A DNA stretch of 64,000 nt from Psychrilyobacter piezotolerans (GCF_003391055.1 NZ_QUAJ01000014.1:1-64000), one strand, 5' to 3'; numbered from the stretch's first letter, positions 1 to 8,734 are shown. The notes: a model not told the origin generated them from the letters alone. Numbers and translations are program-made.

Positions 1-930
1 TTACATATTTTCTTTTACTTTTGCTACTATATCCTTTGCTCTTAATCCGTATTCATCCAATAATTGGTCACCTGTTCCAGATTGACCGAATTGATCGTAG
101 ATTCCTAATTTCTTGATAAGAGTAGGATGAGTTTCTCCTAAAAATTCAGAGATTGCTCCTCCTAATCCTCCTATTACTGAATGCTCTTCACAAGTTACAA
201 TAAACTTCGTCTCTTGTGCTGCCTTTAAAATAGTAGGACCATCCAATGGCTTAATTGTAGAAACATTGATTACTCTAGCTGAGATCCCTTCTGCTTCCAG
301 TGTTTTTGCTGCTTCCATAGCTTCATGAACTAACATTCCTGTAGCTGCGATTGTAACATCTGTTCCTTCTTTTAAAGTATCAGCTATTCCAATCTCAAAT
401 TTATAATCTGTATCTTTATAGATATCTTCTGTATCTAATCTTCCTGATCTAAGATATACAGGTCCATCATATTCTGCTGCTGCAAATACCATTTGCTTAG
501 TTTCTTCTGCATCTGCCGGACATAATACTACCATTCCCGGGATAGATCTCATAAGAGATATATCTTCTACAGATTGGTGGGATCCTCCGTCCTCTCCTAC
601 AGAGATTCCTGCATGAGTTGGAGCTATTTTAACATTTAATTTTGGATATGCTATAGTGTTTCTGATTTGCTCAAATCCTCTTCCTGCTGCGAACATTGCA
701 AATGTAGAAGCGAATGCTACCTTTCCGGTAGTTGCAAATCCTGCTGCTGTAGCCATTAAATCTGCTTCTGCAATTCCTACATTAAAATGTCTTTCAGGGA
801 ATTCCCCTTGAAATATTGAAGTCTTTGTAGATTTAGATAAGTCTGCCTCTAAAACCACTACATCTTTGTTTATTCTTCCTAATTCAGCTAACGCTTCTCC
901 GTAAGCTTGTCTTGTAGCTTTTTTACTCAT
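1..930 (-). CDS. Transketolase C-terminal subunit, copy 1
   Basis: This is the second half of a split transketolase, carrying the pyrimidine-binding and C-terminal domains (309 residues). With the N-terminal subunit it transfers two-carbon units between ketose and aldose phosphates in the non-oxidative pentose phosphate pathway, in the cytoplasm. The conserved glutamate that activates thiamine diphosphate is E55, in the GIAEAD motif. The gene is complete: its TAA stop occupies the first three bases of the window. It lies 15 bp after its partner subunit, with a GGAGG-type ribosome site, and closes the ascorbate operon. The protein is identical to the one encoded at 10810-11739. The split form is common in anaerobes and archaea. 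Whether it is transketolase rather than a DXPS-like relative rests on the pairing and context. Confidence 0.93.
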   Translation of the reverse strand: MSKKATRQAYGEALAELGRINKDVVVLEADLSKSTKTSIFQGEFPERHFNVGIAEADLMATAAGFATTGKVAFASTFAMFAAGRGFEQIRNTIAYPKLNVKIAPTHAGISVGEDGGSHQSVEDISLMRSIPGMVVLCPADAEETKQMVFAAAEYDGPVYLRSGRLDTEDIYKDTDYKFEIGIADTLKEGTDVTIAATGMLVHEAMEAAKTLEAEGISARVINVSTIKPLDGPTILKAAQETKFIVTCEEHSVIGGLGGAISEFLGETHPTLIKKLGIYDQFGQSGTGDQLLDEYGLRAKDIVAKVKENM

Positions 931-945
931 TTTTTTGGCCTCCTA

Positions 946-1779
946 TTAGTTATTACAACATTCTACGTGACTTAATTCTTCTAATGCTTTCTCTGTTTCT
1001 TCAGATGTGGGAGCTACTCCATGGAACCCGCATACATTTTCCATAAACGAGATACCCTTACCCTTAGTAGTTTTAGCTATAACCATTGTAGGCTGACCTT
1101 TATGAGCCTTAGCAGCTTCTAAAGCTCCTAATATTTCCTCGAAGTTATGACCGTCTATTACGATTACATTCCATCCAAATGCTCTCCATTTATCATCTAA
1201 TGGTTCAACACCCATTACTTTATCTACATTTCCATCTATTTGTAAGTTATTAGAATCTAAGAATGCACATACGTTATCAAGGTTATAGTGAGCAGCAGTC
1301 ATAGCAGCTTCCCATACTTGACCTTCCTGTACTTCTCCATCTCCTAATAATACATATGTTCTATATGATTTATTGTCTAATTTTGCTGATAATGCCATTC
1401 CATTTGCTACTGATAACCCTTGTCCTAATGAACCTGTAGAGATATCTACTCCCGGTAATTTTTTCATATCCGGATGTCCCTGTAAAGGTGATCCAAATTT
1501 TCTAAGTGTTCCTAATAACTCTCTATCAAAATATCCCTTCTCTGCTAATGCTGCGTATAATACTGGTGCTGCATGCCCCTTTGATAAAACGAATCTATCT
1601 CTGTCTGCCATCTTAGGATTCTTTGGATCGATGTTCATCTCATTGAAGTATAGTGCACTCACTATATCCGCCGCTGATAAAGACCCCCCTGGATGTCCTG
1701 ATTTTGATTTACAAATCATAGTCACAATATCTTTTCTTATCTGTGTAGCTTTTTCCGTTAACATCTTGATATCTGCCAT
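946..1779 (-). CDS. Transketolase N-terminal (TPP-binding) subunit, copy 1
   Basis: This is the thiamine-diphosphate-binding half of split transketolase (277 residues). The SGHPGG motif is at residues 27-32, and the TPP/metal motif starts with GDGE at 146-149 and ends with the NN pair at 177-178. Start ATG follows an AAGGAG ribosome site. The protein is identical to copy 2 (11755-12588); I see only four base differences between the two genes, at 1648, 1672, 1684 and 1696, all silent. The upstream spacer has TTGACA at 1815-1820 but only a weak -10, unlike copy 2. It therefore probably depends mainly on readthrough from the ascorbate operon. It acts together with the next gene, 15 bp downstream. 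Confidence 0.93.
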   Translation of the reverse strand: MADIKMLTEKATQIRKDIVTMICKSKSGHPGGSLSAADIVSALYFNEMNIDPKNPKMADRDRFVLSKGHAAPVLYAALAEKGYFDRELLGTLRKFGSPLQGHPDMKKLPGVDISTGSLGQGLSVANGMALSAKLDNKSYRTYVLLGDGEVQEGQVWEAAMTAAHYNLDNVCAFLDSNNLQIDGNVDKVMGVEPLDDKWRAFGWNVIVIDGHNFEEILGALEAAKAHKGQPTMVIAKTTKGKGISFMENVCGFHGVAPTSEETEKALEELSHVECCNN

Positions 1780-1791
1780 TTTAACTCCTTT

Positions 1792-1820
1792 TTAATCTAA
1801 AATATACTAACTATTGTCAA
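1792..1820 (-). promoter_or_regulatory. Weak or decayed promoter ahead of transketolase copy 1
   Basis: TTGACA (1815-1820) is followed after 17 bp by GATTAA (1792-1797). The same -35 and first spacer bases occur in copy 2, where the -10 is a perfect TATAAT. About 50 bp present in copy 2 between the -10 and the ribosome site is missing here, which removed the good -10. Activity is uncertain. Confidence 0.4.
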
Positions 1821-1845
1821 GTTATAAAAAATAGTACAGAATTGA

Positions 1846-1883
1846 GAGTCTTGAATTTTCAACTTAAAATTCAGCACTGACTC
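1846..1883 (-). other. Stem-loop between transaldolase 1 and transketolase 1
   Basis: On the minus strand GAGTC and GACTC bracket an inner GAATTTT/AAAATTC stem, about 30 bp after the transaldolase stop. The equivalent hairpin in copy 2 keeps its pairing although the outer arm sequence differs, so the structure appears to be maintained. It is followed by a short T-rich stretch and could be a weak terminator or mRNA-end stabiliser. Confidence 0.5.
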
Positions 1884-1910
1884 CCCCTTCCATACTATAA
1901 TTCAATCTAT

Positions 1911-2552
1911 TTATCTTACCCCTTCCCAGTCAGCTAAGAATTTAGCTATTCCTGCATCTGTTAATGGATGCTGAGTCATTTTTTCAATTACACCAAGTGG
2001 CAGAGTTCCGATATGTGCCCCTGCTTTAGCAGCTTCCTTTGCATGTAATGGATTTCTAATACTTGCAGCAATTATTTCTGATTTTATATTGTGCACATTA
2101 AATATTTGTACAATCTCTCTGATTAATTCGATCCCATCTACACCGATATCATCCAATCTTCCTAAGAATGGTGATACAAATGTTGCTCCTGCCCTGGCAG
2201 CCAATAGTGCCTGGTTAGGAGTAAAAATTAGAGTTACATTAGTTTTTATTCCTCTTTTAGATAGGGCAGAACAAGCTTTTAATCCTTCTACAGTCATAGG
2301 TAACTTGATTGTGATATTTGGATGAATTTTGATTAACTCTTCAGCTTCTTCCAGCATCTTAGGAGCTTCCAGTGAGATTACTTCTGCACTGATAGGGCCA
2401 TCTACAATAGATGTTATCTCTGTTACAACCTCTTTAAATACCCTTCCTTCTCTTGCAATAAGAGATGGATTTGTAGTTACCCCACAAATAACACCCATAT
2501 CATTAGCTTTTTTTATGTCTGCCACATTTGCTGTATCTATAAATAATTTCAT
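1911..2552 (-). CDS. tal: Transaldolase, short FSA/TalC type, copy 1
   Basis: A 213-residue class I aldolase of the short transaldolase / fructose-6-phosphate aldolase family. It transfers dihydroxyacetone units between sugar phosphates. The TTNPSL motif is at 26-31 and the Schiff-base lysine is most likely K83 in IKLPMT. It lies 5 bp downstream of the HPr gene and upstream of transketolase, so ascorbate-derived pentose phosphate can be converted to glycolytic intermediates by enzymes made from the same operon. Copy 2 (12758-13399) differs at about six residues, far more than the transketolase copies do. Transaldolase and F6P-aldolase activities cannot be told apart by eye; the neighbouring transketolase favours transaldolase. 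Confidence 0.9.
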   Translation of the reverse strand: MKLFIDTANVADIKKANDMGVICGVTTNPSLIAREGRVFKEVVTEITSIVDGPISAEVISLEAPKMLEEAEELIKIHPNITIKLPMTVEGLKACSALSKRGIKTNVTLIFTPNQALLAARAGATFVSPFLGRLDDIGVDGIELIREIVQIFNVHNIKSEIIAASIRNPLHAKEAAKAGAHIGTLPLGVIEKMTQHPLTDAGIAKFLADWEGVR

Positions 2553-2557
2553 CTATA

Positions 2558-2821
2558 TTAGTCCTCCATTTTTATTAAATATTGAGTAAGTTGCTCTAAT
2601 GCTTCTGTCTCATCAATACCATCAGTATATACTTTAACAGTAGCCCCCTCTTTTATTCCAAGAGAAAGAAGTTTGAGAAGGGATGTTCCTTTTACTTTTT
2701 TACCATTACCATTTTCCACTTCAACCTTAGAATTAAAGGTTTTTGCAAGATTTACAAAAACATTTCCTGGTCTTGTATGAAGTCCATTTTTATTCGTTAT
2801 AATTACTTCTTTTACTTCCAT
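2558..2821 (-). CDS. HPr-like phosphocarrier, operon-encoded
   Basis: An 87-residue HPr-family protein that carries phosphate from enzyme I to the PTS EIIA. The active histidine is H15 (GLHTRP), and the regulatory serine expected in Gram-positive-type HPr is S47 (GTSLLK), so both control sites are present. It sits inside the ascorbate PTS operon rather than next to ptsI, suggesting a dedicated carrier. The start ATG overlaps the stop of a 23-codon ORF by one base, and its AGGAGG ribosome site lies inside that ORF, so translation is probably coupled. It could alternatively be the cell's general HPr; the rest of the genome is needed to decide. Confidence 0.9.
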   Translation of the reverse strand: MEVKEVIITNKNGLHTRPGNVFVNLAKTFNSKVEVENGNGKKVKGTSLLKLLSLGIKEGATVKVYTDGIDETEALEQLTQYLIKMED

Positions 2822-2892
2822 TATTTCCTCCTAAACATCTCTCTAATAGCTCTTTTTATGTTTTTGATCTGTTTCCATTTCTTAAGTGTCAT
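2821..2892 (-). CDS. Tiny basic ORF, 23 residues, upstream of HPr
   Basis: ATG at 2892 is preceded by GGAGG with a 9-base gap, and the ORF ends in TAA overlapping the HPr ATG by one base. The predicted peptide starts MTLKKWKQ, ends EMFRRK and is strongly basic, with about ten Lys/Arg. It contains the HPr ribosome site. It may be a coupling peptide whose translation opens the HPr start, or a functional microprotein. I recognise no family. Support is the ribosome site and precise overlap, not homology. Confidence 0.5.
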   Translation of the reverse strand: MTLKKWKQIKNIKRAIREMFRRK

Positions 2893-2896
2893 TTAT

Positions 2897-2950
2897 CTAA
2901 ACCTCCAAACCAAAATATTTAAAAATGAGTTCATCGTCTATAATATCCAT
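2897..2950 (-). CDS. Tiny acidic ORF, 17 residues, upstream of the basic ORF
   Basis: ATG at 2950 has AAAGGA six bases upstream. The peptide begins MDIIDDEL, ends FGLEV and is acidic. Its stop lies 4 bp before the start of the 23-codon ORF, and it contains the GGAGG ribosome site for that ORF. The two ORFs thus form a chain of coupled starts between ulaF and HPr. No family is recognised. A chance ORF is possible given the length. Confidence 0.4.
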   Translation of the reverse strand: MDIIDDELIFKYFGLEV

Positions 2951-2968
2951 TTTCATTCCTTTTTTATT

Positions 2969-3664
2969 TTAGTTTTGCCCATAGTAGGCATCTTTTCCAT
3001 GCTTTCTATAGAAATGTTTTTCTAATAACTCAGTTTGCATTTGTTTTACTTCATTATTTAATTTTTCTGTACTATAAGCCATTTTGGCTAGTTCTTCTAG
3101 TACTACAGCATTATGAACTGCATTCAATGGAGAACTTCCCCATGTAAATGGTCCATGACTATTTACTAAAATAGCTGGCATATGATCAGGATTTAATCCC
3201 CTTTCTTTTATAGTTTCTATAATTACTGTGCCAGTTTCTCTTTCATATTCTCCTCCAATCTCAGCAGGATCCATTTTTCTAGTACATGGGATATCACCAC
3301 AGAAATAGTCGGCATGAGTTGTTCCATATGCTACTAAGTCTTTTCCTGCTTGAGAAAAAATTGTAGCCCATGTAGAATGAGTATGTACGACTCCTTCTAT
3401 ATTTGGAAATGCTTTATATAATTCTATATGAGTAGCTGTATCTGATGAGGGTTTATAATGCCCTTCAACTACTTTCCCATTAAAATCTACTACTACTAAA
3501 TCTTCTACTTTCATATTATCGTATTCTACACCACTTGGTTTTATTACTATAAGCCCTTTTTCTCTATCAATGCCACTTACATTACCCCAAGTATATGTTA
3601 TTAATCCTTTTTTAGGCAATTCTAAATTTGCTTCTAGAACTTCTTTTTTTAATTCTTCTAGCAT
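2969..3664 (-). CDS. ulaF: L-ribulose-5-phosphate 4-epimerase UlaF (AraD family)
   Basis: A class II aldolase-fold, metal-dependent epimerase (231 residues) that interconverts L-ribulose 5-phosphate and D-xylulose 5-phosphate, the last step before the pentose phosphate pathway. The zinc-binding HTHST motif is in the middle and the AHADYF-like segment (TTHADYF) follows. I start it at ATG 3664 (MLEELKKEV) because AGGAGG lies 9 bases upstream; an open frame extends to 3703 but lacks a ribosome site. It overlaps the end of ulaE by 7 bp, indicating coupling. Family members are about 230 residues, which fits this start. AraD itself is the main alternative; the ula neighbours decide for UlaF. Confidence 0.94.
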   Translation of the reverse strand: MLEELKKEVLEANLELPKKGLITYTWGNVSGIDREKGLIVIKPSGVEYDNMKVEDLVVVDFNGKVVEGHYKPSSDTATHIELYKAFPNIEGVVHTHSTWATIFSQAGKDLVAYGTTHADYFCGDIPCTRKMDPAEIGGEYERETGTVIIETIKERGLNPDHMPAILVNSHGPFTWGSSPLNAVHNAVVLEELAKMAYSTEKLNNEVKQMQTELLEKHFYRKHGKDAYYGQN

Positions 3665-4530
3665 GAATAGTAACCTCCTAATTTCATTTTTTCTATCATC
3701 CACTCTTTAGCCTTTTTTATCTCTGCAATAGGATCTTCAGATTTTTCAGTCCACATCTCTATTAATAGCGGCCCTTTATAATCTAACTTTTTTAAAATTT
3801 TAAAAAAATTAACAAAATTTACGCATCCTTCACCAAAAGGAACTTCTTTAAACTTACCAGGAAATTCTGAAGTTACAGCTAGTGTATCTTTTAAATGGAT
3901 AGCGCTTATCTCAGTGATTCCTTTTTTCATCTCTTTCTCTACATTGTTTCCCCATGCACTTAGATTTCCACAATCTGGATACACCGTAAGAAATGGTGAA
4001 TTTAATATTTTAGAAAATTCAATATATTTTGTAATCGAGTTCATAAAAGGATGATCCATTATTTCTATCGATAACATAACCTGGGCTTGTTCAGCCCACT
4101 TCAATGATTGTTTCATTCCATCTATATAAAGTTCTCTTGTTTTTTCATTTCCTTTTTCATAATAAACATCATAACCTGCCATTTGAATATTTCTTATCCC
4201 AAGATCAGCAGCTAACTCTATAGCTTTTTTCATAAGTTCTAATGATTTTTTTCTAGTCTCTTTATTTTCACTTCCTAAAGGAAACCTCCTATGTCCGCTA
4301 AAACACATAGATGGTACTCTAATTCCTATTTCAAGTACTGCTCTAGTAAATTCAATTCTTTCTTCATTAGTCCATTCTAACCTTGCCAGTCTTTCATCTG
4401 TTTCATCTACGGAAATTTCTACAAATTTATAACCAGCATCTTTAGCTATTTCTAATCTTTCTCTCCATGATATATTTTTAGGGAGAGCTTTTTCGTATAT
4501 TCCCAATTCAAGATCTGTTAACTTATACAT
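3658..4530 (-). CDS. ulaE: L-ribulose-5-phosphate (L-xylulose-5-P) 3-epimerase UlaE
   Basis: A 290-residue TIM-barrel epimerase of the xylose-isomerase-like/AP-endonuclease-2 superfamily. It converts L-xylulose 5-phosphate to L-ribulose 5-phosphate in anaerobic ascorbate breakdown. The N-terminus (YEKALPKN) and the internal [10 protein letters not shown] and HLKDTL segments match the UlaE/SgaU family, and length is normal. It begins 2 bp after ulaD ends and overlaps ulaF by 7 bp, so the D-E-F block is tightly packed and probably translated as a unit. Confidence 0.94.
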   Translation of the reverse strand: MYKLTDLELGIYEKALPKNISWRERLEIAKDAGYKFVEISVDETDERLARLEWTNEERIEFTRAVLEIGIRVPSMCFSGHRRFPLGSENKETRKKSLELMKKAIELAADLGIRNIQMAGYDVYYEKGNEKTRELYIDGMKQSLKWAEQAQVMLSIEIMDHPFMNSITKYIEFSKILNSPFLTVYPDCGNLSAWGNNVEKEMKKGITEISAIHLKDTLAVTSEFPGKFKEVPFGEGCVNFVNFFKILKKLDYKGPLLIEMWTEKSEDPIAEIKKAKEWMIEKMKLGGYYSC

Positions 4531-4532
4531 AT

Positions 4533-5171
4533 TTACCCCCAGATTTTAGCGATCTCTTCTTTCCATGCTCTAGCTTCTGCTCCTGGATCAACAGCATCTC
4601 TTAATGATCTTCCTGCTATAAAACAATGAACAGCTACTCCCTTAAATAATTTTAAAGTATCTTTATTTAATCCTCCCGTTACCGAAACTTTAAATCCCAT
4701 TTCAATTAACTTGGTTACTTTATCAAGATCTTTTGCTCCCCAAGTTTCTCCTGCAAGAAGTGCATCTCTACTTTGATGGTAAACCACTTGAGTTAATCCT
4801 GCATCTTTCCAATTTTGAGCATGTTCATATGTCCAGTCACCATATAATTCTACCTGCAAATCATCGACTTCTTTAAAAGCTGCTTTCATTGTAGGAATAG
4901 TTGCAGAACATATTACCGTCATCCAGTTTGCACCAGCGTCATAGCAGTTCTTTGCTACTGTACCTCCTGCATCTGCACATTTAGTATCTGCTAATATAAT
5001 CTTATCAGGAAAAAGTGCTCTCAGGCATCTAACTGCTCCCATCCCCTCTTGAAGGCAAAGTATTGTTCCTGCTTCTATTACATCTACGTCATCTCCCAAT
5101 GCTAAAGCTGACTTTAAAGCATCAGGTAAATTATTGTTGTCTAAGGCTACTTGTAGTAAAGGCATATTCAT
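4533..5171 (-). CDS. ulaD: 3-keto-L-gulonate-6-phosphate decarboxylase UlaD
   Basis: A 212-residue enzyme of the orotidine-5'-phosphate decarboxylase superfamily. It decarboxylates 3-keto-L-gulonate 6-phosphate to L-xylulose 5-phosphate. The metal-binding strand ILADTKCADAG near residue 60 and the GGLN phosphate-binding loop near the C-terminus are present. A start at MNMPLL is preceded by GGAGATGA. The related hexulose-6-phosphate synthase has the same fold, but flanking ulaC and ulaE genes make UlaD the better call. A 78-bp gap upstream, larger than its neighbours', holds an inverted repeat that may be an operator. Confidence 0.94.
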   Translation of the reverse strand: MNMPLLQVALDNNNLPDALKSALALGDDVDVIEAGTILCLQEGMGAVRCLRALFPDKIILADTKCADAGGTVAKNCYDAGANWMTVICSATIPTMKAAFKEVDDLQVELYGDWTYEHAQNWKDAGLTQVVYHQSRDALLAGETWGAKDLDKVTKLIEMGFKVSVTGGLNKDTLKLFKGVAVHCFIAGRSLRDAVDPGAEARAWKEEIAKIWG

Positions 5172-5214
5172 TTATATCATCTCCTATATCGTTATATTAA
5201 TAATTAATCAATAG

Positions 5215-5233
5215 TGTTTACATTTTGCTAACA
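5215..5233. promoter_or_regulatory. Inverted repeat TGTTTACA-ttt-TGCTAACA upstream of ulaD
   Basis: Two 8-bp near-inverted half-sites separated by 3 bp lie between ulaC and ulaD. The same TGTTNACA/TGTTAGCA words recur three times below the ulaG promoter at 8701-8730. The sharing suggests one regulator that acts at both the main and an internal ula promoter. Confidence 0.5.
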
Positions 5234-5249
5234 CATTAGATAAAAAAAA

Positions 5250-5696
5250 TTATCCTACTATTTTTAAAACATCTTCTATTGTTTTAGCTGCAATCAACTT
5301 ATCTATATTGTCTTCATCGTCTAAAAGATCTACAATTTGAGGTATTGCAACTTCTGCATGAGCATCAGAGCTTGTTGCAGCCAGTGTGAATAATATTTGA
5401 GCATATTCATGATCTTCTGTCCCAAATTTCACTGGATCTTTTAGTATTGTTATTGCAAAACAGTCTTTTATAACACCAGATTCCGGTCTTGAATGAGGCA
5501 TAGCTATCCCAGGAACCAACATATAATAAGGACCTAACTCTTTTGTAGTCTTTACTATCTCATCGTAATATCTAGGTTCTATCGCTCCTGATTCTACCAA
5601 TACATCTGTTCCTAATTTTACCGCTTCTTCCCATGTTTTTGCTTCTTGATTTATTAAAATAGAATTATTTTCTATAAGCGAGTCTCTTAAAGTCAT
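5250..5696 (-). CDS. ulaC: PTS ascorbate EIIA component UlaC
   Basis: A 148-residue EIIA of the mannitol/fructose/nitrogen-type PTS fold. It accepts phosphate from HPr and passes it to UlaB. The phosphorylated histidine is H68 in AMPHSRPE, the same position as in the E. coli family member as I recall it. ATG 5696 is preferred because GGAGGG precedes it; an in-frame ATG four codons earlier (5708) has no ribosome site and overlaps the SD. It lies 21 bp from ulaB. Confidence 0.93.
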   Translation of the reverse strand: MTLRDSLIENNSILINQEAKTWEEAVKLGTDVLVESGAIEPRYYDEIVKTTKELGPYYMLVPGIAMPHSRPESGVIKDCFAITILKDPVKFGTEDHEYAQILFTLAATSSDAHAEVAIPQIVDLLDDEDNIDKLIAAKTIEDVLKIVG

Positions 5697-5717
5697 TTTT
5701 CCCTCCATAGTTACATT

Positions 5718-5996
5718 TTATTTTAAAACTTCTAATAACCTAGCTTCCATCTCTTTAGCATCCATTATATTTTTTAAAGATACTAAAGTTGTTGCAGGTC
5801 TTGCTTTTAATTGACTGATAAGGTGAGTAGAAGCAATTACTACATCATAATTATTTACTATTGATTTAGCTTGTCCTACACTACAGTTCTCTGCTTGACA
5901 CTCTATTTTATGTGAATCTAATATTTTTTTTGCTTTTATTTTCATCATTGTGCTTGTTCCCATTCCATTCCCACATACTGCTAATAATTTAATCAT
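5718..5996 (-). CDS. ulaB: PTS ascorbate EIIB component UlaB
   Basis: A 92-residue EIIB of the lactose/ascorbate type. It phosphorylates L-ascorbate during uptake through UlaA. The phospho-cysteine is C8 in AVCGNGMGTS, the P-loop-like signature of the family. It follows ulaA across a 95-bp spacer that contains a 17-bp perfect stem-loop, and precedes ulaC closely. Confidence 0.94.
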   Translation of the reverse strand: MIKLLAVCGNGMGTSTMMKIKAKKILDSHKIECQAENCSVGQAKSIVNNYDVVIASTHLISQLKARPATTLVSLKNIMDAKEMEARLLEVLK

Positions 5997-6029
5997 TGTT
6001 ATTCCCCCAATTTATTGAATTTATAATTT

Positions 6030-6071
6030 ATCTAGATCTAATCTTTAAATTTAGAAAGATTAGATCTAGAT
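6030..6071. other. 17-bp perfect stem-loop between ulaA and ulaB
   Basis: The arm at 6030-6046 is perfectly complementary to 6055-6071 with an 8-base loop. On the transcribed strand it is not followed by a T-run, so it is not a classical terminator. It may be an RNA-processing or stability element that adjusts the ratio of membrane EIIC to soluble EIIB/EIIA. Confidence 0.7.
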
Positions 6072-6091
6072 TTATTTTTTATTACCGTTTT

Positions 6092-7549
6092 TTAAGCATA
6101 TTCAGCTTCTACTTCTTCATCTGATAGAGGTTCATTATCAAAATAGTGCTCTGGTGATTTAGCTCTTTTGAATTGAATTATAGGAATTGCTAACATTCCT
6201 ACTATTGCAATTACATATCCAACTATACCTAAGTTATTCATAAGGAATCCTTGTGCTAACCACATTGAACTTTGGTCGATATTTCCATGCCATCCTCCAA
6301 AACCTTGTAACTTAAACATTGCTACTGCTACTGCGCCTCCAAGTACTTGAAGTATCCCTGATATGAAAGGTACTATTGCTGCGGCTTTTGCTCCACCTCT
6401 TTTTTCTGCAAATATAGCTAAAGTTGCATTATCAAAGAATACTGGTACAAATCCTGTTATGATTAATATAGGAGATTTAAATACAAGTAATCCAGCGATA
6501 GCGATAAACTGACCTAATGCTCCAAATATAAACCCAAATAATACTGCATTTGGAGAACCAAATCCATATACTGCTGCACAGTCTACTGCCGGCAATACTC
6601 CTGGAAGGATCTTATTGGATATACCTTGGAATGATTCCGTTAACTCTCCAACGAACATTCTCACACCTGTCATTAATATTGCTAAATACACAGCAAAAGA
6701 TAGTGATTTTGAAACTATATAAGTTGGGAATGCTAATTTTGCAGAAAATTTAGGATCTAATTCTCTCATATATTCAGGTCCTAGTATAACCATTATTATC
6801 CCGAAAAAGACTAACATAAGCGTCCCTGTGGCAACTATATTGTCATGGAATATTGATAACCAATCAGGTAATTTTAAATCATCTAATTTCTTTTTAGGAT
6901 CCCCTAATTTCCCTGCAACTTTATCTGTAGCCCATATTGCAAACATTTGTTGATGACCTATTACGAATCCTGCATTTTCTGTAACTCTTTGAGTTGGTCT
7001 TACTATTAAGTTTGTCGCCACAGCCCAATAAACTCCTACGAATACTCCTACCATAACTGCACCAGTTAAGTTTCTGTATTGTGGAAATGCCATAAATACT
7101 ATCCAAGTAGCAGTTGTAGCTTGCTGCACCATTATATGTCCTGTTATAAAAAGCGTTCTACATTTAGTTATCTTTCTAGCCATAACTAATAATATATTTA
7201 AAGTAAAACCAATAAGTAATGCAATCATAGTCCAAGAAGTTGATAAACCTATACTCTCTAATGCTTTATTTACAGCATTTAATCCAAAATATGGATCAAT
7301 TACCGCTGCATTAAGTCCAAATCTACCATTTAACCCAGCTAATATTGGTCTAAATGTTACTACCAATCCTCCAGCTCCTACACCTAGAATCATATACCCT
7401 ACTGTAGCTTTTATAAACCCAGAAAAAGCTTCATGTATTGGTCTACTCAACAACATGTAACCTACAAATACTAAAATACCGATAAAAAATTCTGGTTTCG
7501 TCAGAATATTATTTACAAACCCTTCTAATATTACACTTATAAAATCCAT
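6092..7549 (-). CDS. ulaA: PTS ascorbate EIIC permease UlaA (SgaT)
   Basis: A 485-residue polytopic membrane protein of the PTS-GatC/UlaA (AG) superfamily. It moves L-ascorbate across the inner membrane as UlaB phosphorylates it to L-ascorbate 6-phosphate. Around eleven hydrophobic segments are visible, with conserved stretches GYMILGVGAGGLV near 55 and QQATTATWIVF near 145. Length matches the family (about 465-485). It is the second gene after ulaG, with a 56-bp gap. The acidic tail (DNEPLSDEEVEAEYA) is a soluble C-terminus. Confidence 0.95.
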   Translation of the reverse strand: MDFISVILEGFVNNILTKPEFFIGILVFVGYMLLSRPIHEAFSGFIKATVGYMILGVGAGGLVVTFRPILAGLNGRFGLNAAVIDPYFGLNAVNKALESIGLSTSWTMIALLIGFTLNILLVMARKITKCRTLFITGHIMVQQATTATWIVFMAFPQYRNLTGAVMVGVFVGVYWAVATNLIVRPTQRVTENAGFVIGHQQMFAIWATDKVAGKLGDPKKKLDDLKLPDWLSIFHDNIVATGTLMLVFFGIIMVILGPEYMRELDPKFSAKLAFPTYIVSKSLSFAVYLAILMTGVRMFVGELTESFQGISNKILPGVLPAVDCAAVYGFGSPNAVLFGFIFGALGQFIAIAGLLVFKSPILIITGFVPVFFDNATLAIFAEKRGGAKAAAIVPFISGILQVLGGAVAVAMFKLQGFGGWHGNIDQSSMWLAQGFLMNNLGIVGYVIAIVGMLAIPIIQFKRAKSPEHYFDNEPLSDEEVEAEYA

Positions 7550-7605
7550 TATCTTTCCCCCTTTTAATAAAATAATTTCATATAATTTTTATTTGATTAA
7601 TACCT

Positions 7606-8667
7606 TTATAATAATGATTTAAATGGTAAGTCTGGTTCTATTGCAAATGCATCATGGAATCCTCTGTCATACATATATTCAATTCTATCTTTATCTAATG
7701 GCCAAGTAAATTTTCCTCCTACCTGCCAAATAAATGGTTTAAATTGATATTGTAATCTATTTTTTCTCATCTCCCATAAAGTCAATATTTCTTTAGGATC
7801 TGCCATAAAATTAGTCCATATATCATGATGAAAAGGTATTATTACTTTCGTTTTTAAAGATTCTGCCATTCTTAACATATCTGAGGCATTGATCTTATCG
7901 GTCATTCCCCTAGGGTTTTCTCCAAACGATCCAAGTGCTACATCTATCTTGTGATCATTACCATGTTTAGCAAAATAGTTTGAGTAGTGAGAATCTCCAC
8001 TATGATAGACACTTCCACCTGGTGTTTTTATTAGATAATTAACCGCTAACTTATCCATATCTCTTACTGGGCTATCTTTTAGTATCATTCCTTTCGGTGC
8101 TGTAACTAATTCCGTCCTGTCAAAGGAATCTAAAGCTACAATTTCAGTATCCTTTATTTTAACTGTATCTCCAGGTTTTACAGTTATACATCTATCGGCA
8201 GGTACCCCCCAACTTTTCCATAGATCTGTACACGCTTCTGGTCCCACAAATTTAACTGACTCATCACAGTTTTGTAAAACCGCTGCCGCTGTATAGTAAC
8301 AGATATGATCTCCATGATCATGAGTTGCTAATACTACATCTAATTCTTTTATTCCCCAAGGATCCAATACACAAGGTGAATTTCTAAGATTTGGTTGTAA
8401 TGCAACACAACCTATCATTCTTTGATGTTGATGTTGTTCTTTCATCAATTTATTTTTTTTACTTCTTTTTCCACTTTTTACCCAAAAATCTATACAAATG
8501 TTTGCATTTCCCTCTGATTTTACCCAAAGTCCTGTACATCCTAACCACCACATAGCAAAAGTTCCAGGCATTACTTTTTCTTCTTCTATCTCTTCATTAA
8601 GCCAAGTTCCCCATTCAGGAAAGTTATCCATCAACCATTTTTCTTTTGTAATCTCATCGACATTCAT
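7606..8667 (-). CDS. ulaG: L-ascorbate-6-phosphate lactonase UlaG
   Basis: A 353-residue metallo-beta-lactamase-fold hydrolase that opens L-ascorbate 6-phosphate to 3-keto-L-gulonate 6-phosphate. The metal ligand motif is HDHGDH at 116-121; later ligands are the histidine in YHSGDSHYS and the IIPFHHDIW segment. Length and the N-terminal [16 protein letters not shown] segment are typical for UlaG. It is the first gene of the operon, with GGAGG upstream of its ATG and a good promoter 70-95 bp away. It diverges from the XRE-family regulator at 8896. Confidence 0.96.
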   Translation of the reverse strand: MNVDEITKEKWLMDNFPEWGTWLNEEIEEEKVMPGTFAMWWLGCTGLWVKSEGNANICIDFWVKSGKRSKKNKLMKEQHQHQRMIGCVALQPNLRNSPCVLDPWGIKELDVVLATHDHGDHICYYTAAAVLQNCDESVKFVGPEACTDLWKSWGVPADRCITVKPGDTVKIKDTEIVALDSFDRTELVTAPKGMILKDSPVRDMDKLAVNYLIKTPGGSVYHSGDSHYSNYFAKHGNDHKIDVALGSFGENPRGMTDKINASDMLRMAESLKTKVIIPFHHDIWTNFMADPKEILTLWEMRKNRLQYQFKPFIWQVGGKFTWPLDKDRIEYMYDRGFHDAFAIEPDLPFKSLL

Positions 8668-8700
8668 TATTTTTTCCTCCTACTTTTTTTAAAAATAAAA

Positions 8701-8730
8701 TTGTTAGCAATTTGTTAACGCTGTTTACAA
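8701..8730. promoter_or_regulatory. Three tandem TGTT(A/T)RCA-like half-sites below the ula promoter
   Basis: TTGTTAGCAA, TTTGTTAACG and CTGTTTACAA stand back to back, about one helical turn each, just downstream of the ulaG -10. Two of the words recur at 5215-5233. Placement between -10 and the ribosome site suggests repressor sites; no UlaR (DeoR family) gene is in the window. Confidence 0.5.
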
Positions 8731-8734
8731 TAAA

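Noticed and set aside
1373-1795. Long plus-strand ORFs opposite the transketolase N genes (also 12182-12505)
   Set aside because: They are shadows of the well-conserved minus-strand coding sequence and have no starts or families of their own.
2969-3703. Longer start for ulaF
   Set aside because: The extension to 3703 would overlap ulaE by 46 bp and contain the real AGGAGG ribosome site; the start at 3664 fits the family length.
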